A stretch of DNA of 64,000 bases from CAYGYG01 sp964354155 (GTDB lineage Bacteria > Hydrothermota > Tepidihabitantia > SM23-42 > CAYGYG01): assembly GCA_964354155.1 (NCBI GenBank), contig CAYGYG010000008.1, positions 48,284-112,283 of the forward strand, written 5' to 3'. Shown here piece by piece: positions 8,158 to 17,786 of this stretch. The notes beneath the pieces are model-generated. The model saw only the letters and a list, made by a program, of their open reading frames with translations, was not told the DNA's origin and made no database searches. Both the position numbers and the translations under genes were made by a program. The number at the start of each line of letters is the position of its first letter. The first letter of the stretch is position 1.

Positions 8158-10555
8158 TCTGTTCTCCCTTTTTCAGGAGTTCTTCTAATTCGATGGTGAC
8201 CTCAAGACAGCTCCGGACTTTCGAGGTCAGCACCGGCTCGGGATTGAGCAAGAGGGCCTTCTTCCAGGCGTTGCAGGCATCATCGAACTGCCCGCGCTGT
8301 GCGTAAATGAGCCCAAGATGGTAATAGGGCAGGCTCTTGGAAGGATCGATCGATATGGCTTTGGTCAGTTTCTTCACCGCATCGACGTAGTCTTTCCGCT
8401 TGATAAGGTAGAGGCCGACGAAGAGCTGTACTTCGTAGTTCTCAGGGTGCTTGTCGTTGCAGTACCGAAGAATTCTCTCGGTTTCATCCAAATTGTCTTT
8501 CTTGAGGTGAATCTTGACGAGCCCGAGGTTGGCGTCAAGGTTGTCCGGTTCGATCTGGATCACTTGCTGATAGCGACTGAGCGCTTCGTCGATCTGCCCG
8601 GTTTCATAGTTAATATTGGCAAGAGCAATGAGAAAGGAGACATTGCCGGACTGGAGGTTTGTAAGCCGGACGAAGATCGGCTGGGCCATGTCGTACTTGT
8701 GCTCCTTAAGATGAATTCGACCGGTCAGTTCCAAGGCTTCGACGTTGTCCGGCGCCTCGTTCAGAATCTGATCCAGGGCGATGATGGCTTCTTCCCGTTC
8801 CCCGGTCATGTCCATGATTCGGGCCTTGAGCAGTCGCGCGGCAAGGTGGCTTTGGTCGACTTTGAGCAAGTCATCAATCGTCTCCTCGGCCTGGCCCAAC
8901 TCCATCTTGTTGAAAGCGTCAAGGGCGCGGGCGTAGATGCGGTCGGTCGTCTCGACTTCGATTTCGCTGATCGCTTCGATCACGACTTCCGGCTCGACGA
9001 TCGAATCGCGATCCATTTTCGCACTAACGTAGAGGGCGAACTCTACCAGGTCATTGGAGAGGGAGAGGCGGAAATGATCCTTTTCATACTTGGGCTCAAG
9101 TTCGATTCCTTTCTTGATGAATTCGAGCGATGACTCAAAATTGCCCATTTTGCTGTACGCCATCCCGAGACTGTAGTAGGCGGCGGCATTGCTCGGTGCG
9201 ACGGTCAGGGCTTGCCGGAATTGACCGATTGCTTCCTCGTCGCGGCCCAAGTTCAAGTAGATCAGGCCGCGGCCGAGCAGGTCTTCGACCGCCTCGCCGC
9301 TGAAAAGACTCAATGCCTGATCGAAGTCTCCGCGACTCAGCGCGATATACCCCAGGTTGTAGTTGGCATCGATGCAGTTGTTCTTCTGGGCGCGGGTGAA
9401 GTAGTCAACGGCCTCATTCGGTTTGTTTTCGGTGATCAGCCTTACGGCGACGTTGTTTTGGGCCGGGCCGTAGTCGCGCTTCAGTCCGATTGCTTTCTTA
9501 TACCAGTTGATGCACTCGCGGCGCTGCTTGAGCAGATGGTGGGCGACGCCGAGGGCATTGGCGATTTCGTGGGAATCGGCGGCGAGCTTGAAACCTGTTT
9601 CAAGAATCTTGACGGCGTCCTGATAGCGGCCCGTCATGATGAGCGATTCGCCCAGCAAGTTATGGACCTTGGTGTCATTGGCATCGAGCGCGAGGCATGT
9701 TTCGAACTCTCTTGCTGCCTCATTGAACAACCCCTTGTAGCGATAGTTTATGCCAAGGTTGACATGCGTGGTTAGATCATCCGTGGACATTTTGGGCGTC
9801 TCCATGCTCATTCTCAGAAGCTCAGCGTAACCTTTATGGCGCTTGAGGTCAATCGGCAGGTTCGGCTCGAATTGGGCCAGTGCCGGATTGAGCTCGGTTG
9901 CCTGCTTGATCGAAGCAAGCGCTTCATCGAAGAGGCCTTTCTCACCATAGGTAAAGCCGAGCAGGAAATGCACTTCGGCCAAGTTGGGTTCCAGTTCGAG
10001 CGTCTTCTTGAAAGCGGTAACCGCGAGGTCGACAGCACCGCGGTTGAAGTACGCTTCACCCAGGTGACGATAGAGCGACGCCGCAGGGGCGATCTCGAGG
10101 GCGGCCTCAAATTCACTGATCGCGTCTTCATACCGTCCGATCGTCTTGTAGATGATGCCAAGACCGGTACGGGCCTCGACCGAGTTAGGATTGATCTCGA
10201 GGACCCGGTTGTAGCCGCTGATCGCCATGGCATTGTTGCCCATCTTCTTGAAAGTCTCGGCGAGCTCGAGCTGTTTGATTTCATCCTCCGGTGCCCGCGT
10301 TGCGGCACGTTCCATCTTGTCAAGATAGTCGCGATACCGGCCCGACTTCTTGAGTACGAGCTCCAAGTTGTTCTTGGCCAGGGTGAAATTGGGGTCGATT
10401 TCCAGGGCGGTCTTGAGCTCCTCAATCGCCTCGTCGTAGAGCCCCTTGTTGAAGAAAACCACCGCAAGGTTGTTCCGTGCGCCCGAGTCGTTAGGAGCGA
10501 TGCGCGACGAGAAACTCTTGAGTATTCTCAGTTCTTCTTCCGAGACCGCGGTCAT
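8150..10555 (-). CDS. Large TPR-repeat protein
   Basis: The 801 residues are almost entirely tetratricopeptide repeats. Around 18 units can be followed from residue ~15 to the end, with typical A..NLG......G..DEAI..... spacing (e.g. VEARTGLGIIYKTIGRYEDAISEFEAALEIAP). There is no signal peptide or membrane segment, so it is a cytosolic scaffold. A non-TPR stretch of ~60 residues near 500-560 splits the array. It lies between cheC (4-nt overlap) and the TPR/LC7 gene, which suggests that it assembles the signalling proteins of this operon. Partner unknown. Confidence 0.85.
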   Translation of the reverse strand: MTAVSEEELRILKSFSSRIAPNDSGARNNLAVVFFNKGLYDEAIEELKTALEIDPNFTLAKNNLELVLKKSGRYRDYLDKMERAATRAPEDEIKQLELAETFKKMGNNAMAISGYNRVLEINPNSVEARTGLGIIYKTIGRYEDAISEFEAALEIAPAASLYRHLGEAYFNRGAVDLAVTAFKKTLELEPNLAEVHFLLGFTYGEKGLFDEALASIKQATELNPALAQFEPNLPIDLKRHKGYAELLRMSMETPKMSTDDLTTHVNLGINYRYKGLFNEAAREFETCLALDANDTKVHNLLGESLIMTGRYQDAVKILETGFKLAADSHEIANALGVAHHLLKQRRECINWYKKAIGLKRDYGPAQNNVAVRLITENKPNEAVDYFTRAQKNNCIDANYNLGYIALSRGDFDQALSLFSGEAVEDLLGRGLIYLNLGRDEEAIGQFRQALTVAPSNAAAYYSLGMAYSKMGNFESSLEFIKKGIELEPKYEKDHFRLSLSNDLVEFALYVSAKMDRDSIVEPEVVIEAISEIEVETTDRIYARALDAFNKMELGQAEETIDDLLKVDQSHLAARLLKARIMDMTGEREEAIIALDQILNEAPDNVEALELTGRIHLKEHKYDMAQPIFVRLTNLQSGNVSFLIALANINYETGQIDEALSRYQQVIQIEPDNLDANLGLVKIHLKKDNLDETERILRYCNDKHPENYEVQLFVGLYLIKRKDYVDAVKKLTKAISIDPSKSLPYYHLGLIYAQRGQFDDACNAWKKALLLNPEPVLTSKVRSCLEVTIELEELLKKGEQIA

Positions 10556-11163
10556 AGAAGATTGAGCTTTTTGAACATTATTCTCAGACTGGAAACGTCG
10601 GGCAGCAGCAGGAAGTAAGCCTTCATGGTGCGGGAATCATCGCTGAACGCAAATTGCGTCTCGAGACAGATAATGGTGTCTTTCTCGCTGCCGAATTCCA
10701 GGACGACGCTCGAGAGTACGGCTCCCACCATGTCGACCACCATGCCCGGGACCGAGGGCAAGATAAGAACATCGAGGAATTCGCCGAGCGTATTCATGTA
10801 AGAACAGGAAAGGATGTTGGATACTTCCTTAAGCAGCGATTCGGTAAGCTCTTTGCGATCCCGGTCGCTGCTCTGGGGCATCAACAACTCGACGAGCGCG
10901 TCCGAGTCCTCTTTCGGATAGATAAGAAGGGAGCGCCCGGTGAGATCGCCGAGGAAGTACATAAGGATTGAAGTGACGACCGTCTCGGGACTGGCGACTT
11001 TGTAGATAACCTCCTCGAGAGGGCCGAGGAGAACTTCGGGAACATGAACCATTACTTTCTGATGGACCAGCTGCGAGAGGGCGGTAGCCGCGTGGCAGCC
11101 CCCGATGTTGGCGACCTCTTTCAAGGCATCAACCTGCAGGGGCGTCAGGCTCTTGATATCCAT
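10552..11163 (-). CDS. cheC: CheC-type CheY-P phosphatase
   Basis: CheC proteins dephosphorylate CheY-P. Both half-sites of the family are visible: LKEVANIGGCHAATAL (E and N, then a Pro about 22 residues on) near residue 15, and LLKEVSNILSCSYMNTL near residue 110. The two active-site repeats make this CheC rather than CheX, and ~203 residues is normal for CheC. An SD GGAG lies 7 nt before the ATG. It follows cheA by 3 nt. Usually CheC works with CheD, but no cheD is present here. Confidence 0.85.
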   Translation of the reverse strand: MDIKSLTPLQVDALKEVANIGGCHAATALSQLVHQKVMVHVPEVLLGPLEEVIYKVASPETVVTSILMYFLGDLTGRSLLIYPKEDSDALVELLMPQSSDRDRKELTESLLKEVSNILSCSYMNTLGEFLDVLILPSVPGMVVDMVGAVLSSVVLEFGSEKDTIICLETQFAFSDDSRTMKAYFLLLPDVSSLRIMFKKLNLL

Positions 11164-11166
11164 TCT

Positions 11167-12684
11167 CTACTCCAAGCCCTTTGGTTCCAGAATAAGACTC
11201 GGTTGACCGTCACTGTAGATTGAGACTCCGCCGAAGAGGCGGTTCTTGACCAACGGGTCGAGCGGCTTAATAATCATTTCCTCCTGGGCGACGATATTGT
11301 CGACCAGAATCGCCCTCTTCTCGGTTGGAACCATCGCGACGATCGCGGCGTGACGCCGGAGTCCATTCCCGGGCAGGCCCAGCACCTGTTTGAGCCGGAT
11401 GACCGGAAGGTTCTCGTTGCGGAAGATGACCATCTCTCGATGATGCACCTTCAGGATTTCCTCCTCCGAGACGTTAAAGGTCTCAATGACATTAGCCAGA
11501 GGCAGACAGTAGAGTTCATCGGCCAGCCTGAAGACCATTGCCTTAATGGTGGCCATCCGCAGCGGCAGGGTGATGATGAACTTCGTCCCCTGTCCCCCGG
11601 TAGTCTCGATGCTGATCTCGCCGCGCATGTTCTCGACCGCCTTCTTCACAGAATTCATGCCGACACCCCTGCCGGAGAGGCCGGTGACAACCTGCTTGGT
11701 GGAGAAGCCGGGGCGGAAGATGAGCTGGAGCACATCGTGATCAGTCATTCTCTCAAATTCGGACGGCTTGACGATGCCGCGTTTGACCGCGACCTCTCTT
11801 ACTTGCTTGAGGTCAATGCCCTTACCGTTATCCTCGACGGCGATACTGATGAAATCGCGCTCGCGACGAGCCGCCAGCTTGATGCGTCCCTTGACGTCGA
11901 TGCCGTGGTCGAGGGCATTGCGCAGAAGGTGCAGGACCGGGTCCTGAAGGTCATCGATAATGGAACGGTCGATTTCGATATCGCGCCCCTCAACCACGAA
12001 CTCAACATCTTTGCCGAGGCGGCGGGACTCGTCGCGCATCCAGCGCGGGAAGAAATCGAATACATGGGAGAGCGGGAGCATGCGCATCATCATCACCTCA
12101 TCGGTCTGCTCGTCGATCAAACGCGAGAGGTGTTCAAGCATCTCGGTCAATTCCCCGTCCCGAATCCGTTCCTGAATACGCATCAAGCGATTGCGGGCGA
12201 GTATGAATTCATTGATGAGATTGACCAGGTGATCGAGGCGCAGCATCTTAATCTTGATCTCGTCGACGTCTTGCACGGCGCGATCGCGCACCGCGCCGGC
12301 CACATCTTCGCCGCGCAGGATACCGTCGGCCTGGTCCAGTAGGATCTGAGCCGGCGGCAAGTCACGGCCGGTCTTGAGTATCTCGAGCGAGCGCTCGAAG
12401 AAATCGACCACGGTCAGGCAGTAGTTGATGATCGCCGGGTTAACCTTGATGGCTCCTCGGCGGACTTCACTCAATATGTCTTCGGCCCGGTGGGCCAATT
12501 TGGCCAGGGAGTCGTAGCCCATGGTCGCGGCCATGCCTTTGACCGTATGGAAGGAGCGAAAAACCTGATTGACCGCCTCAGGATTGTCCGGGATTTTCTC
12601 AAGGCTGAGCAGGCAATCGTTGAGCAAGGTGATATGCTCTCTGGTCTCGCTGATGAAAAGGTCCAAATACTTGGATATATCCAT
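11167..12684 (-). CDS. cheA: Chemotaxis-type histidine kinase CheA, lacking P2
   Basis: Domain order: HPt (1-105, phosphorylatable H46 in FRSFHTVKG), a short linker, dimerisation domain P3 (about 140-200), HATPase (N box HLLRNALDHG, G1 VEDNGKGID, G2 GLSGRGVGM), and CheW-like P5 (about 375-505). At 505 residues it is short because the CheY-binding P2 domain is missing, as in some other short CheA proteins. It overlaps cheY by one base. P5 normally docks receptors through CheW, but neither a receptor nor cheW is in the window, so the input is unknown. Confidence 0.92.
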   Translation of the reverse strand: MDISKYLDLFISETREHITLLNDCLLSLEKIPDNPEAVNQVFRSFHTVKGMAATMGYDSLAKLAHRAEDILSEVRRGAIKVNPAIINYCLTVVDFFERSLEILKTGRDLPPAQILLDQADGILRGEDVAGAVRDRAVQDVDEIKIKMLRLDHLVNLINEFILARNRLMRIQERIRDGELTEMLEHLSRLIDEQTDEVMMMRMLPLSHVFDFFPRWMRDESRRLGKDVEFVVEGRDIEIDRSIIDDLQDPVLHLLRNALDHGIDVKGRIKLAARRERDFISIAVEDNGKGIDLKQVREVAVKRGIVKPSEFERMTDHDVLQLIFRPGFSTKQVVTGLSGRGVGMNSVKKAVENMRGEISIETTGGQGTKFIITLPLRMATIKAMVFRLADELYCLPLANVIETFNVSEEEILKVHHREMVIFRNENLPVIRLKQVLGLPGNGLRRHAAIVAMVPTEKRAILVDNIVAQEEMIIKPLDPLVKNRLFGGVSIYSDGQPSLILEPKGLE

Positions 12685-13049
12685 TAGCGCTTCAATATCC
12701 GTTCAATTGCCTCCAGAACCCGCGAAGGCTGAAAAGGCTTAACCACGAAGTCGAGAGCGCCGGCCTGAATTGCCTCCATGACCAGGGCCTGCTGTCCCAT
12801 CGCGCTCACAATAAGGACTCGGGCCTTGGGGTCGTGTTTCTTGATCTCCTTTACCGCCTCAATGCCGCTCATGTCGGGCATGATGATATCCATCGTCACG
12901 AGATCGGGTTTGAGTTGATCGTACTTGTCGACGGCTTCTTTGCCCGACGCACCTTCCCCGGCGATCTCGTAGCCGCCTTTCTGAAGAATATCCGATAGCA
13001 TTCGGCGCATGAACATCGCATCGTCAACAATCAAGACGGTGGCTGCCAT
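12684..13049 (-). CDS. cheY: CheY-like response regulator
   Basis: A single 121-residue receiver domain with no output domain. Key residues are the acid pair in VDDAM (D9, D10), phospho-acceptor D54 in TMDIIMP, the conserved Ser in VSAMG, and K104 in VKPF. It is the probable phosphate acceptor of the CheA encoded immediately downstream and the substrate of CheC. First gene of the six-gene operon. Because flagellar genes are absent here, its target may be a type IV pilus, gliding or polarity system. That is inference. Confidence 0.92.
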   Translation of the reverse strand: MAATVLIVDDAMFMRRMLSDILQKGGYEIAGEGASGKEAVDKYDQLKPDLVTMDIIMPDMSGIEAVKEIKKHDPKARVLIVSAMGQQALVMEAIQAGALDFVVKPFQPSRVLEAIERILKR

Positions 13050-13135
13050 TACACCTCCTAGGGTTGTTTACTCAGCCTTAAATACTGAACACATGGCATT
13101 CCTTCGGTCATATGCAGCACGCTAATCGAACAAAA

Positions 13136-13163
13136 ATTATAGTCATCTTGGGGGAAATGTCAA
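13136..13163 (-). promoter_or_regulatory. Promoter of the cheY-cheA-cheC-TPR-LC7 operon
   Basis: On the minus strand TTGACA (13163-13158) and a perfect TATAAT (13141-13136) are 16 nt apart. The distance to the cheY ATG is ~85 nt, with an SD (AGGAGG) directly before cheY. Confidence 0.7.
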
Positions 13164-13199
13164 CCGAATGTTTTGGCTCATGTTCACTATCTTGCGTTT

Positions 13200-15818
13200 T
13201 TACGGATGTTTCACTCGGCGGCGGACCGTTTTTTCAATCTCGACCGCCAGGAAGACCACCGAGGATAGCATCAAGCAGAGAAGAAGCTCGAACACCGACA
13301 ACGGTTGAGTCTTGAAGACCGGATTAAACCAGGGCACATAGATGACCGACAATTGGAGCAGGACGGTCAGGAGCACCGCACTCGACAACGGTACATTCGA
13401 CATGAGTCCCTGAGTGAAGAGTGACTCCCTTTCGGAACGAATCGCCAGGACGTGTCCCATCTGGCTTAAGGATAGTACGGTAAAAACCATGGTCTGCCAG
13501 TGATGGCCGGTACGGATTGCCCAGGCCTGCGTGCCGAGGCAAACCGCGCCCATGAGTAGTCCGACCCAGATGATGTGGACCCCAAGGCCGTGAGCAAAGA
13601 GGCTTTGCTGGGGGTGGCGCGGCGGTCGGGCCATAATATTGGGGTCCGAACGTTCGCCCGCCAGGGCCAGGGCCGGATAGCTGTCTGTAACCAGATTAAT
13701 CCAGAGCAGCTGGATCGGCAAAAGCGGGATTGGCAGTCCCAGAAACGGGGCCAAAAAAATCGTCCAGATCTCGGCTGAATTACTGGTCATGATGTATTTT
13801 ATGAACTTCCGGATGTTGTCGTAGATGCGCCGCCCCTCTCTGATCGCCCGGACAATGGTCGCGAAATTGTCATCGAGCAGGATCATGTGGGATGCTTCCT
13901 TCGCTACCTCGGTGCCCATGATGCCCATGGCAATACCGATGTCGGCGCGCTTCAGAGCCGGGGCATCGTTTACGCCGTCGCCGGTCATGGCGACGAATTG
14001 CCCCTTGTCCTGAAAGGCCTTCACGATTTTCAGTTTCTGTTCGGGCGCAACCCGGGCATAGACACGGATTTTTTCAACCCGCTTCTCGAATTCGTCAAGG
14101 GGCATGGCGTCAAGCTCTTTGCCGCTGACGATGGCCTGGCTGTCTTCTTCAAGGATACCAAGTTTGTAAGCAATCGCGCGTGCCGTTATCGGATGGTCGC
14201 CGGTGATCATGACCGGGATGATGCCCGCCTGCCGGCAGAGCTCAATTGCCGCCTTGGCTTCTTCGCGCGGCGGATCCATGATGCCGACCAGTCCCAACAG
14301 CACAAGGTCTTGCTCGGCTGTTTCCGGCGTCAAGCGGGCGGGCAGGCTTTCCCACGACCGCATCGCGATGCCGAGGACCCGCAATCCATCAGCGGCCAGG
14401 CGCTGGTTGATGTGATGAAGTTCTTTGCGGTCGCGGGCCACCCGGTTTTCAATCAGAATGCCGCTGGCCTTGGCATCCAGCACCTCGATCGCCCCCTTGG
14501 TGTAAGAGACGATTCTGCCGTCGGGGGTCCGGTGAAAAGTCGTCATGCACTTGCGGGTCGAATCGAACGGAATCTCGGCCAGGCGGGGATATTCGCACGC
14601 CAACACGTCTTTGTTGAAACCGAGATCGGCGGCGATGGTGAAAAGCGCGACCTCGGTCGGATCACCGACCACCGCGCCGCCTTTGTTTACCTTGGCGTCG
14701 TTGCTGAGCGCCAGCGCCAGAAACAGATTCATGTTCGACGGGTGCCAGGCCAGGGCGTTAGAAAGCTCGTCCCGTTTCATGATCTTGCCGTCAAGATAGA
14801 TTTCCTGGACGCTCATCCGGTTCTGGGTCAGAGTTCCGGTCTTGTCCGAGCAGATGTAGGTTATCGAGCCGAGGGTCTCAACCGCTGCCAGCCGGCGCAT
14901 CAGGGCGTGTTCCTTGACGAGTTTCTTGGCCCCGAGGGCCAGGGCGATCGTGATGACCGCGGGCAGTGCTTCCGGGATTGCGGCCACGGCCAGGCTGACC
15001 GCAGTCAAGAACATCAAGGCCGGGGTCTCGCCGCGCAGGACGCCAAAGACGAAAACGATGGCGCAGATGGCAAGAAAAGCGATGGCCAGTTTGCCGCCGA
15101 ACTTGGCAAGCCGCCTCTGCAGGGGGGTTTTGACTTCCTCTTCGGTCTGGAGCATGGTGGCAATGCGGCCCAACTCGGTGGTCATCCCGGTTTCAGTGAC
15201 CAGTCCGATGCCGCGGCCGTAGGCGACGGTCGTACCGCGGTAAACCATGTTGCGGCGGTCGCCGAGCGGGGCTTGGGGATCGGCAACCGGCTCGGTGTTC
15301 TTTTCGACCGCTTCGGATTCGCCGGTCAGGGCCGCTTCCTCGATCTTGAGATGGATGCTTTCGACCAGGCGCATGTCGGCCGGAATGATGTCGCCGGCTT
15401 CGAGCAGGACGATGTCGCCGGGCACGATGTCGAGCGCCGGAATGATTGTGATTTCCCCATCGCGCTTGACGTGAGCTGACGGCTCGGCCATTTTGCGCAG
15501 TGCCTCAATGGCCTGCTCGGCGCGGTACTCCTGACTGAAACCGATGATCGCATTGATGACGACAATGACCAGAATCGCGATCGTGTCGATCGGCTCGCCG
15601 ATGATCCCCGAGATAACCGCGGCCCCGATCAGAATCAGGATCATGAAATCCTTGAACTGATCCAGGAACATCTCAAAGGCGGTACGTTTCTTGAGACGCT
15701 TGATCTCGTTGCAACCGTGCTTCGACCGCCGGAGTCGAAACTCTTCGGTCGTCAGACCGGCAAGTGAGGAGTCAAGGTCTCTTAGCGTTTCATCAACCGT
15801 CTTGCGGTGCCAATCCAT
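13200..15818 (-). CDS. Calcium-type cation-transporting P-type ATPase (P2A)
   Basis: An ~872-residue SERCA/PMR1-like pump of the cytoplasmic membrane. Numbered from an alternative TTG three codons upstream: N-terminal cation ATPase domain, phosphorylation loop CSDKTGTLTQ (D328), TGES near 169, PEALP in M4 (285-289), TGDHP/TGDGVNDAPALKRADIG hinge, and about ten membrane segments. PEALP in M4 with NLVTDSYPALAL in M6 fits Ca2+ or Mn2+ transport rather than Na+/K+. The ATG is preferred because it falls ~8 nt after a promoter -10, which would make the mRNA leaderless. It is a single-gene unit. Confidence 0.92.
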   Translation of the reverse strand: MDWHRKTVDETLRDLDSSLAGLTTEEFRLRRSKHGCNEIKRLKKRTAFEMFLDQFKDFMILILIGAAVISGIIGEPIDTIAILVIVVINAIIGFSQEYRAEQAIEALRKMAEPSAHVKRDGEITIIPALDIVPGDIVLLEAGDIIPADMRLVESIHLKIEEAALTGESEAVEKNTEPVADPQAPLGDRRNMVYRGTTVAYGRGIGLVTETGMTTELGRIATMLQTEEEVKTPLQRRLAKFGGKLAIAFLAICAIVFVFGVLRGETPALMFLTAVSLAVAAIPEALPAVITIALALGAKKLVKEHALMRRLAAVETLGSITYICSDKTGTLTQNRMSVQEIYLDGKIMKRDELSNALAWHPSNMNLFLALALSNDAKVNKGGAVVGDPTEVALFTIAADLGFNKDVLACEYPRLAEIPFDSTRKCMTTFHRTPDGRIVSYTKGAIEVLDAKASGILIENRVARDRKELHHINQRLAADGLRVLGIAMRSWESLPARLTPETAEQDLVLLGLVGIMDPPREEAKAAIELCRQAGIIPVMITGDHPITARAIAYKLGILEEDSQAIVSGKELDAMPLDEFEKRVEKIRVYARVAPEQKLKIVKAFQDKGQFVAMTGDGVNDAPALKRADIGIAMGIMGTEVAKEASHMILLDDNFATIVRAIREGRRIYDNIRKFIKYIMTSNSAEIWTIFLAPFLGLPIPLLPIQLLWINLVTDSYPALALAGERSDPNIMARPPRHPQQSLFAHGLGVHIIWVGLLMGAVCLGTQAWAIRTGHHWQTMVFTVLSLSQMGHVLAIRSERESLFTQGLMSNVPLSSAVLLTVLLQLSVIYVPWFNPVFKTQPLSVFELLLCLMLSSVVFLAVEIEKTVRRRVKHP

Positions 15819-15826
15819 GGGGCTCA

Positions 15827-15855
15827 ATACTACTTGGAAACTCGACCGCGGTCAA
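15827..15855 (-). promoter_or_regulatory. Promoter of the P-type ATPase, predicting a leaderless mRNA
   Basis: On the minus strand TTGACC (15855-15850), 17 nt, TAGTAT (15832-15827). The ATG begins at 15818, 8 nt past the -10, where transcription would start. No Shine-Dalgarno site is visible. Confidence 0.6.
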
Positions 15856-15972
15856 CACCTTTGTCGTGTGAGAATGACGATTTCTCTCATAATTACAATG
15901 ATTAACGGTTCATGGCCAAATGAATGTGATCGACCCTCTGGGTGTAAACCCCGGCCGCTGATTCATTCGTAG

Positions 15973-15993
15973 GGCGGCATTTTACATGCCGCC
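15973..15993. repeat. Hairpin in the 15856-16219 intergenic region
   Basis: Perfect inverted repeat GGCGGCAT - 5 nt - ATGCCGCC, with no T-run on either side. The region between the ATPase promoter and the secreted-protein gene (about 364 nt) holds no convincing gene. A TATACT (16170-16175) might be the -10 for the gene at 16220, but I see no good -35. Confidence 0.5.
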
Positions 15994-16219
15994 GGGAGAC
16001 CGCAGTCCGAAGCCGACATCTCTAACCGTGCTCGCTCGATTCATACTGTCGTTGACCAGCGGTGAGGGCTTCGGCGCGAAAATGTCGCAATCTGCGAAGA
16101 ATCGGTACGATGCCGTCTCACAAGTCGTGAAATTGCAGGGACTGCATTCGGGCACGGTTCTTGCAACCCTATACTTGTAAAGAGCACACGAGGCTCAAAC
16201 AACTTAGGAAGGAGGTAGT

Positions 16220-17725
16220 ATGGTCAGAATAACCGCAGTCGTCGTTCTTCTAATCCTCGGTCTGGCACAACCCATCCTGGCCCAACGGACGCTGCGCGTC
16301 CTGGTACCCAATGGTACCGAAAGCTGGAACGTGGGTGACATCGACACCATTCGGTGGACCTGGACCGGCGGTGTTACCCGGGTCAAACTTGACTACTCGA
16401 CCAATCTCGGCACGACCTGGATTGCGATCGAAGCAGCGACGGTCAATGACAGCTTGTATGCTTGGAATATCCCCAATGTGCCGTCGACCCAGTCACTGAT
16501 CAAGGTCACCGATGTCGATTCGACCTCGGTGAGCGATGTCAGCGACAACGCCTTCAGCATGGTGGCGAGCCTGAGACTTATCAATCCGGTGGGCGCGGAG
16601 ACGCTGACCGCGGGCGGACGGTCGAATATCAGATGGTCCGGCTCCAAGGGCATCGCCAAGGTCCGGCTTGAGTATTCGACCAATGCCGGCTCGACCTGGA
16701 ACACGATAACGACATCAACGCAGCACGACACGGTCTTTCCGTGGAATGTCCCCAATACACCGTCTAACCAATGCCGGGTGCGCATCAGCGATTACGATGT
16801 TTCGGCAACCAATGACATGAGTCCGGCCAACTTCGTAATCGCGGCCAAGGTTACGGTCGTCTTTCCTAATGGAGGCGAAAACCTGACCGTGGGTTCGATT
16901 CAGAACATAACCTGGACCGCGCCCAGCGGCATCACCCTGGTGAAGATCGAATACACGACCAACGGGGGGTCGAGCTGGGTCTCGGTGGCGGCCAGTGCAC
17001 CCAATAACGGGGTCTATGCATGGGAAGTGCCCAATACTCCGGCTGGTGTGTGCCGGGTCAAAGTCTCGGACTACGGTAACTCAGCGGTCACCGACATGAG
17101 TGATGCTGATTTTCGAATCGCGAGCACGGTTGTCGTGAGTTCGCCCAACGGCGGGGAACAACTTCGCATAGGACGCATCCACTTCATCACCTGGACTGCG
17201 CCGGCCGGCGTTTCAAAAGTCGGGGTCGATTACTCAACCAACGGCGGTACGTCCTGGACCGCGATCACCAGTTTAGGCGGATGGGTGAACCGCGGACTAT
17301 ATGCGTGGAACATACCCAATACGCCTTCTACTCAGTGCCGGGTGCGCGTTTCCGACGTTGACAACACGCCAGTGTTCGATGTCAGCGACTCCAACTTCAC
17401 GATCACCGCGACCGACATCGAGGAAACCGGCAGTCCTACTATGCCGAGGATATATCATCAAGGACAGAATCGCCCCAATCCGTTCAGCCGTCGGGCGACG
17501 ATCGCGTTCTCAATCCCGCAAGACGAACCGGTGCAACTCAAGGTCTACAACGCCGCGGGCGAAGTTGTCCGGGTGCTGGTCAATGAGCGGCGGCCGGCTG
17601 GTTTCTACCGTACCGAATGGAACGGTCAGGATGATCGAGGCCGGGACTTGCCGAACGGTGTCTACTTCTACCAGTTGCAGACCGGCAATTTTGTGGACAC
17701 GAAGAAGGCAGTAATCCTAAGATAG
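16220..17725 (+). CDS. Secreted protein with four Ig-like repeats and FlgD-like sorting tail
   Basis: A signal peptide (MVRITAVVVLLILGLAQPILA) precedes four ~95-residue repeats (about 22-400). Each runs V..PNGGE.L..G....I.W.....V..V.LEYSTNGGSSW..I......N..Y.W..PN.PS..CRV.VSD. This is the Ser/Thr-rich (Kre9/KNH-like) Ig fold seen in bacterial surface proteins. Residues ~415-501 form a FlgD/T9SS-type Ig tail (RPNPFSRRATIAFSIPQ ... GVYFYQLQTG). Expected at the cell surface or outside, with structural or adhesive role by analogy. SD GGAAGGAGG precedes the ATG. Single gene, convergent with lpd. Confidence 0.87.
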   Translation: MVRITAVVVLLILGLAQPILAQRTLRVLVPNGTESWNVGDIDTIRWTWTGGVTRVKLDYSTNLGTTWIAIEAATVNDSLYAWNIPNVPSTQSLIKVTDVDSTSVSDVSDNAFSMVASLRLINPVGAETLTAGGRSNIRWSGSKGIAKVRLEYSTNAGSTWNTITTSTQHDTVFPWNVPNTPSNQCRVRISDYDVSATNDMSPANFVIAAKVTVVFPNGGENLTVGSIQNITWTAPSGITLVKIEYTTNGGSSWVSVAASAPNNGVYAWEVPNTPAGVCRVKVSDYGNSAVTDMSDADFRIASTVVVSSPNGGEQLRIGRIHFITWTAPAGVSKVGVDYSTNGGTSWTAITSLGGWVNRGLYAWNIPNTPSTQCRVRVSDVDNTPVFDVSDSNFTITATDIEETGSPTMPRIYHQGQNRPNPFSRRATIAFSIPQDEPVQLKVYNAAGEVVRVLVNERRPAGFYRTEWNGQDDRGRDLPNGVYFYQLQTGNFVDTKKAVILR

Positions 17726-17737
17726 CAGGAAAAGAAC

Positions 17738-17761
17738 GGGGGCGGGCTGAAACCCGCCCCC
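17738..17761. terminator. Hairpin between convergent genes
   Basis: GGGGGCGGG and CCCGCCCCC form a 9-bp perfect stem around a 6-nt loop. It lies between convergent genes and could end both transcripts. The T-tract is weak (TTCTTTT on the minus side only). Confidence 0.5.
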
Positions 17762-17786
17762 AGGGAATTCGCCGACAGCTTTTTGC

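Noticed and set aside
8318..9133. 271-codon open frame on the plus strand
   Set aside because: Antisense to the TPR gene. The apparent repeats only mirror the TPR periodicity.
11350..12342. 330-codon open frame on the plus strand
   Set aside because: Antisense to cheA. Its His/Asp-rich composition is that of a mirrored frame, not a protein.
13887..15479. 530-codon open frame on the plus strand
   Set aside because: It is antisense to the P-type ATPase, whose motifs are unmistakable. Long shadow frames are common opposite GC-rich genes, and it has no domain, SD or promoter.
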